DNA of 64,000 nucleotides. Origin: Spirosoma pollinicola. GTDB taxonomy: Bacteria; Bacteroidota; Bacteroidia; Cytophagales; Spirosomataceae. The notes under the pieces are model-generated. The model worked only from the letters and a program-made list of their open reading frames with translations. It searched no databases and was not told where the DNA came from. This document shows, piece after piece, positions 61,913 to 64,000 of this stretch; position 1 is the stretch's first letter; each line of letters starts with the position of its first letter. The stretch spans positions 5,571,014-5,635,013 of the forward strand of contig NZ_CP025096.1 in NCBI RefSeq assembly GCF_002831565.1, in the 5' to 3' direction. A program made the translations under genes and the position numbers.

Positions 61913-62869
61913 ATGAAAATTGTCGTATTAGATGGGTACACCCTGAATCCGGGCGATTTGTCCTGGGAAGGTGTTGAGAAACTGGCCGACTTAACGGTGT
62001 ATGACCGGACGCCCACCGATAAAATCGTGGAGAGGGCACAGGACGCCGACATTATTTTTACCAACAAAACACCGCTGGACGAGGCAACGCTCAACCAATT
62101 ACCCAACCTGAAATTCATCAGCGTACTGGCTACTGGTTTTAACATTGTCGATATTACCGTCGCGAAAAAAAACGGGGTTGTCGTGAGCAATGTGCCCGGC
62201 TATGGCACACCGTCCGTCGTTCAGTTGACGTTTGCGTTGTTGCTCGAATTGACCCTGCATGTGCAGCGGCACAGCGATTCGGTGCGGGATGGCAAGTGGG
62301 CACGCTCGGTAGATTTCAGTTTCTGGGATTATCCGCTCATCGAACTGGCGGGCAAAACGATGGGTATCATCGGGTTTGGGAGTATCGGCGAGAAAGTGGC
62401 CGATGTGGCCACGGCCTTCGGCATGAAAATTATCGGCTCGAAACGGAATCGCACCGATCAATCGCACCGGACGAATTTTAAGTGGGCGGAGATACCTGAA
62501 CTGTTGACGGAGTCGGATGTGGTGAGTATCCACACCCCGCTGGTTCCCGAAACGCAGGGCCTAATCAACAAAGAAAATCTGGCGTTGATGAAGCCCTCAG
62601 CCTTTCTGTTAAATACCTCACGAGGTCCGATTATTGTGGATCAGGATCTGGCCGATGCCCTGAACAACGGCGTCATCGCCGGGGCAGGTATCGACGTATT
62701 ATCGAAGGAACCACCCTTGCCCGATAACCCGCTGTTCAAGGCTAAAAACTGCCTGATCACCCCACACATTGCCTGGGCAACCACCGAAGCCCGCGCCCGG
62801 CTTATGGCCATCACGGTCGAGAATCTGGCCGCGTTTCTGAACGGAAAGCCGATGAATGTGGTGAATTAA
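61913..62869 (+). CDS. D-isomer-specific 2-hydroxyacid dehydrogenase
   Basis: 318 residues from ATG 61913; the upstream in-frame part runs through the repeat and is not protein-like. NAD-binding motif GIIGFGSIGEKVADV, substrate and catalytic residues NTSRGPIIV (Arg), KEPPL (Glu) and TPHIAWAT (His) are all present. Resembles glycerate/hydroxypyruvate-type dehydrogenases. It lies 171 bp after lldP, separated by the C-rich hairpin element. It probably reduces a 2-oxoacid or oxidises a D-hydroxyacid in the cytosol. Confidence 0.93.
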   Translation: MKIVVLDGYTLNPGDLSWEGVEKLADLTVYDRTPTDKIVERAQDADIIFTNKTPLDEATLNQLPNLKFISVLATGFNIVDITVAKKNGVVVSNVPGYGTPSVVQLTFALLLELTLHVQRHSDSVRDGKWARSVDFSFWDYPLIELAGKTMGIIGFGSIGEKVADVATAFGMKIIGSKRNRTDQSHRTNFKWAEIPELLTESDVVSIHTPLVPETQGLINKENLALMKPSAFLLNTSRGPIIVDQDLADALNNGVIAGAGIDVLSKEPPLPDNPLFKAKNCLITPHIAWATTEARARLMAITVENLAAFLNGKPMNVVN

Positions 62870-62880
62870 TAACGGGCGTA

Positions 62881-62957
62881 TTTTGTCATCCCGACGCAAG
62901 GAGGGATCTTGAGTTAAGTCAATCATCAAGATCCCTCCTTGCGTCGGGATGACAAAA
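62881..62957. repeat. Perfect 32-bp inverted repeat, GTCATCCCGACGCAAGG type
   Basis: 62881-62912 pairs perfectly with 62926-62957, loop 13 nt. The ends are T- and A-runs, so it can work as a bidirectional terminator. From memory, phrases like GTCATCCCGACG...GGAGGGATCT are scattered in many Bacteroidota genomes, so it may belong to a dispersed family. Confidence 0.92.
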
Positions 62958-63002
62958 ATACATTTGTAGTAAACTATGATTCGTATTCTTCTATCCTCCT
63001 AT

Positions 63003-64000
63003 ATGCGCACTCGTTTACTCTTTTCGCTTATTCTCCTGATCGGCTTCTCCTACCCAACGCTGGCGCGCATCATTCGTATTGAGATCACCAGTGTTCAGTC
63101 GCCCACGTTTGAGGGGAAAATATTCGGACGGATCGGGGCCTATGAAAAACTTCGAGGGAAAGCTTACGGTGAACTTGACCCGAACAGTTCACAAAATTTA
63201 CTCATTCCGGATATTCAACTGGCTCCCCGTAATGCGAAAGGCATGGTCGAATACGCTATGGATATTTACATTCTTAAGCCCATTAACCTTGCCATTGGCA
63301 ACCACAAACTCTTTCTGGAAATCAACAACCGGGGCGGAAAACTCTTTGGCGGGTTCAACAAAAGCAATGGCGGCAATGACCCTACTACGGCCGCCCAGGC
63401 TGGCGAAGGCTTCCTGATGAACATGGGCTATACCCTTGCCTGGAACGGTTGGGATTGTTCAGCAGCCCCATCCAATAATAACCTGACTATTACCGTTCCC
63501 ATAGCCCGAAACGCCGATGGTTCATCTATTACCGGTCCATCGTACGAATACATCTCCTTTGATAATGCCACGTCACTAACTTACTCGCTCGCTTACCCGA
63601 CCGCTACAATGGACCAATCGAAAGCGACGCTTACCGTGCGCGACCGGTTAGGGGATACTCCTTCACGTGTTTCGTCAGAGGGCTGGGAATATGCCAGCGA
63701 CAAAACCATTCGGCTGATACCAGCCGGAACGCCCTTCCGGCAAAGTGCCATTTATGAATTTACCTACACAGCCAAAGACCCCGTTGTGGCCGGGATAGGA
63801 TTTGCGGCCACCCGCGATTTCGTCTCGTTTCTGCGGTATGCCAAAGCGGATGATTTCGGTAATGCGAACCCACTGGCGGGTGATATTCGCTACACGTTTT
63901 CGTATTCACTTTCGCAACCTGCCCGCTATGTCAATGATTTTCAGACGCTGGGCTTTAATACCGATGAGCAAAATCGGCGGGTGCTGGACGGCATCGAAAA
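63003..64000 (+). CDS. Alpha/beta-hydrolase domain protein, exported (cut by right edge)
   Basis: Frame open from 63003 to the end of the window (332 codons, no stop). Signal MRTRLLFSLILLIGFSYPTL then ARIIRIEITSVQSPTFEGK. The sequence matches the group annotated as alpha/beta hydrolase domain proteins of unknown activity: FGRIGAYEKLRGKAYGELDP, LAPRNAKGMVEYAMDIYILK, FLMNMGYTLAWNGWD, AKDPVVAGIGFAATRDFVSF. The catalytic Ser region is expected after the edge or near RDFVSF. An in-frame ATG at 62976 is possible, but a TACATTTG -7-like box (62959-62966) favours 63003. Confidence 0.85.
   Translation, partial: MRTRLLFSLILLIGFSYPTLARIIRIEITSVQSPTFEGKIFGRIGAYEKLRGKAYGELDPNSSQNLLIPDIQLAPRNAKGMVEYAMDIYILKPINLAIGNHKLFLEINNRGGKLFGGFNKSNGGNDPTTAAQAGEGFLMNMGYTLAWNGWDCSAAPSNNNLTITVPIARNADGSSITGPSYEYISFDNATSLTYSLAYPTATMDQSKATLTVRDRLGDTPSRVSSEGWEYASDKTIRLIPAGTPFRQSAIYEFTYTAKDPVVAGIGFAATRDFVSFLRYAKADDFGNANPLAGDIRYTFSYSLSQPARYVNDFQTLGFNTDEQNRRVLDGIE

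Overview
The window reads as chromosome of a Bacteroidota member, most likely Cytophagales and Spirosoma-like. The reasons are the promoter style (TTTG, about 19 bp, then TAnnTTTG) seen before several genes, the general lack of Shine-Dalgarno sequences, a carboxypeptidase-regulatory-domain TonB receptor, many lipoproteins, LytTR and Nudix-type regulators, and sugar-oxidation families typical of that group. Genus is an inference from family resemblance; no rRNA gene is present. No tRNA, rRNA, CRISPR array or transposase gene was seen.

Layout. 0-2.4 kb: the end of a GH13 alpha-amylase/trehalose-synthase-like gene and treZ, i.e. trehalose and alpha-glucan metabolism, which connects with glgE at 22.8-24.9 kb. 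2.6-9.4 kb: a MarR-controlled tripartite RND efflux operon (marR, TolC-like, adaptor, pump) followed by a TetR gene. 9.6-12.5 kb: two secreted ferritin-like proteins and a soluble histidine kinase. 12.5-15.5 kb: an AT-rich island with an acyltransferase and an SGNH hydrolase whose stop codons abut. 15.5-18.8 kb: gamma-glutamyltransferase and a MacB-type permease. 19.4-22.8 kb: a four-gene operon with an HxlR regulator, fatty-acid desaturase, cyclopropane-synthase-like methyltransferase and transglutaminase-like protein. 25.0-26.3 kb: a LytTR regulator, a possible 53-residue membrane protein and a DUF6526 protein.

26.4-40.2 kb is an unbroken minus-strand cluster built round vanadium-haloperoxidase-like lipoproteins. 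It has two haloperoxidase paralogues (one with a complete vanadate site, one with that site lost), two related outer-membrane proteins next to them plus a third, three AhpD-like carboxymuconolactone-decarboxylase paralogues with different cysteine patterns, a DUF3179 membrane protein, an MFS transporter and a TonB receptor. This is my best candidate for an undescribed system: uptake of a substrate, halogenation or oxidation at the cell surface, and peroxide or thiol housekeeping.

40.5-44.4 kb: a hypothetical membrane protein, moaA, a signal-less NMT1/THI5-like protein and a Nudix-type transcription factor. 44.5-64 kb is largely about periplasmic sugar oxidation and carbohydrate handling: a PQQ-propeller/PKD/cytochrome c/CBM fusion, a Tat-exported xylose-isomerase-like TIM barrel, ThuA, two deacetylases, a GMC oxidoreductase with its small subunit, a renalase-like flavoprotein, a Tat-exported glycoside-hydrolase-like protein, lactate permease, a 2-hydroxyacid dehydrogenase, and an alpha/beta hydrolase cut by the right edge.

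The gaps between genes carry an exceptional number of long, near-perfect inverted repeats (arms 21-50 bp). Most are unrelated to one another in sequence, several overlap stop codons, and a few form recognisable families (a C-rich nested element in three copies, a CTGGCGCGGG family in three places, an AACGGAA family in two).
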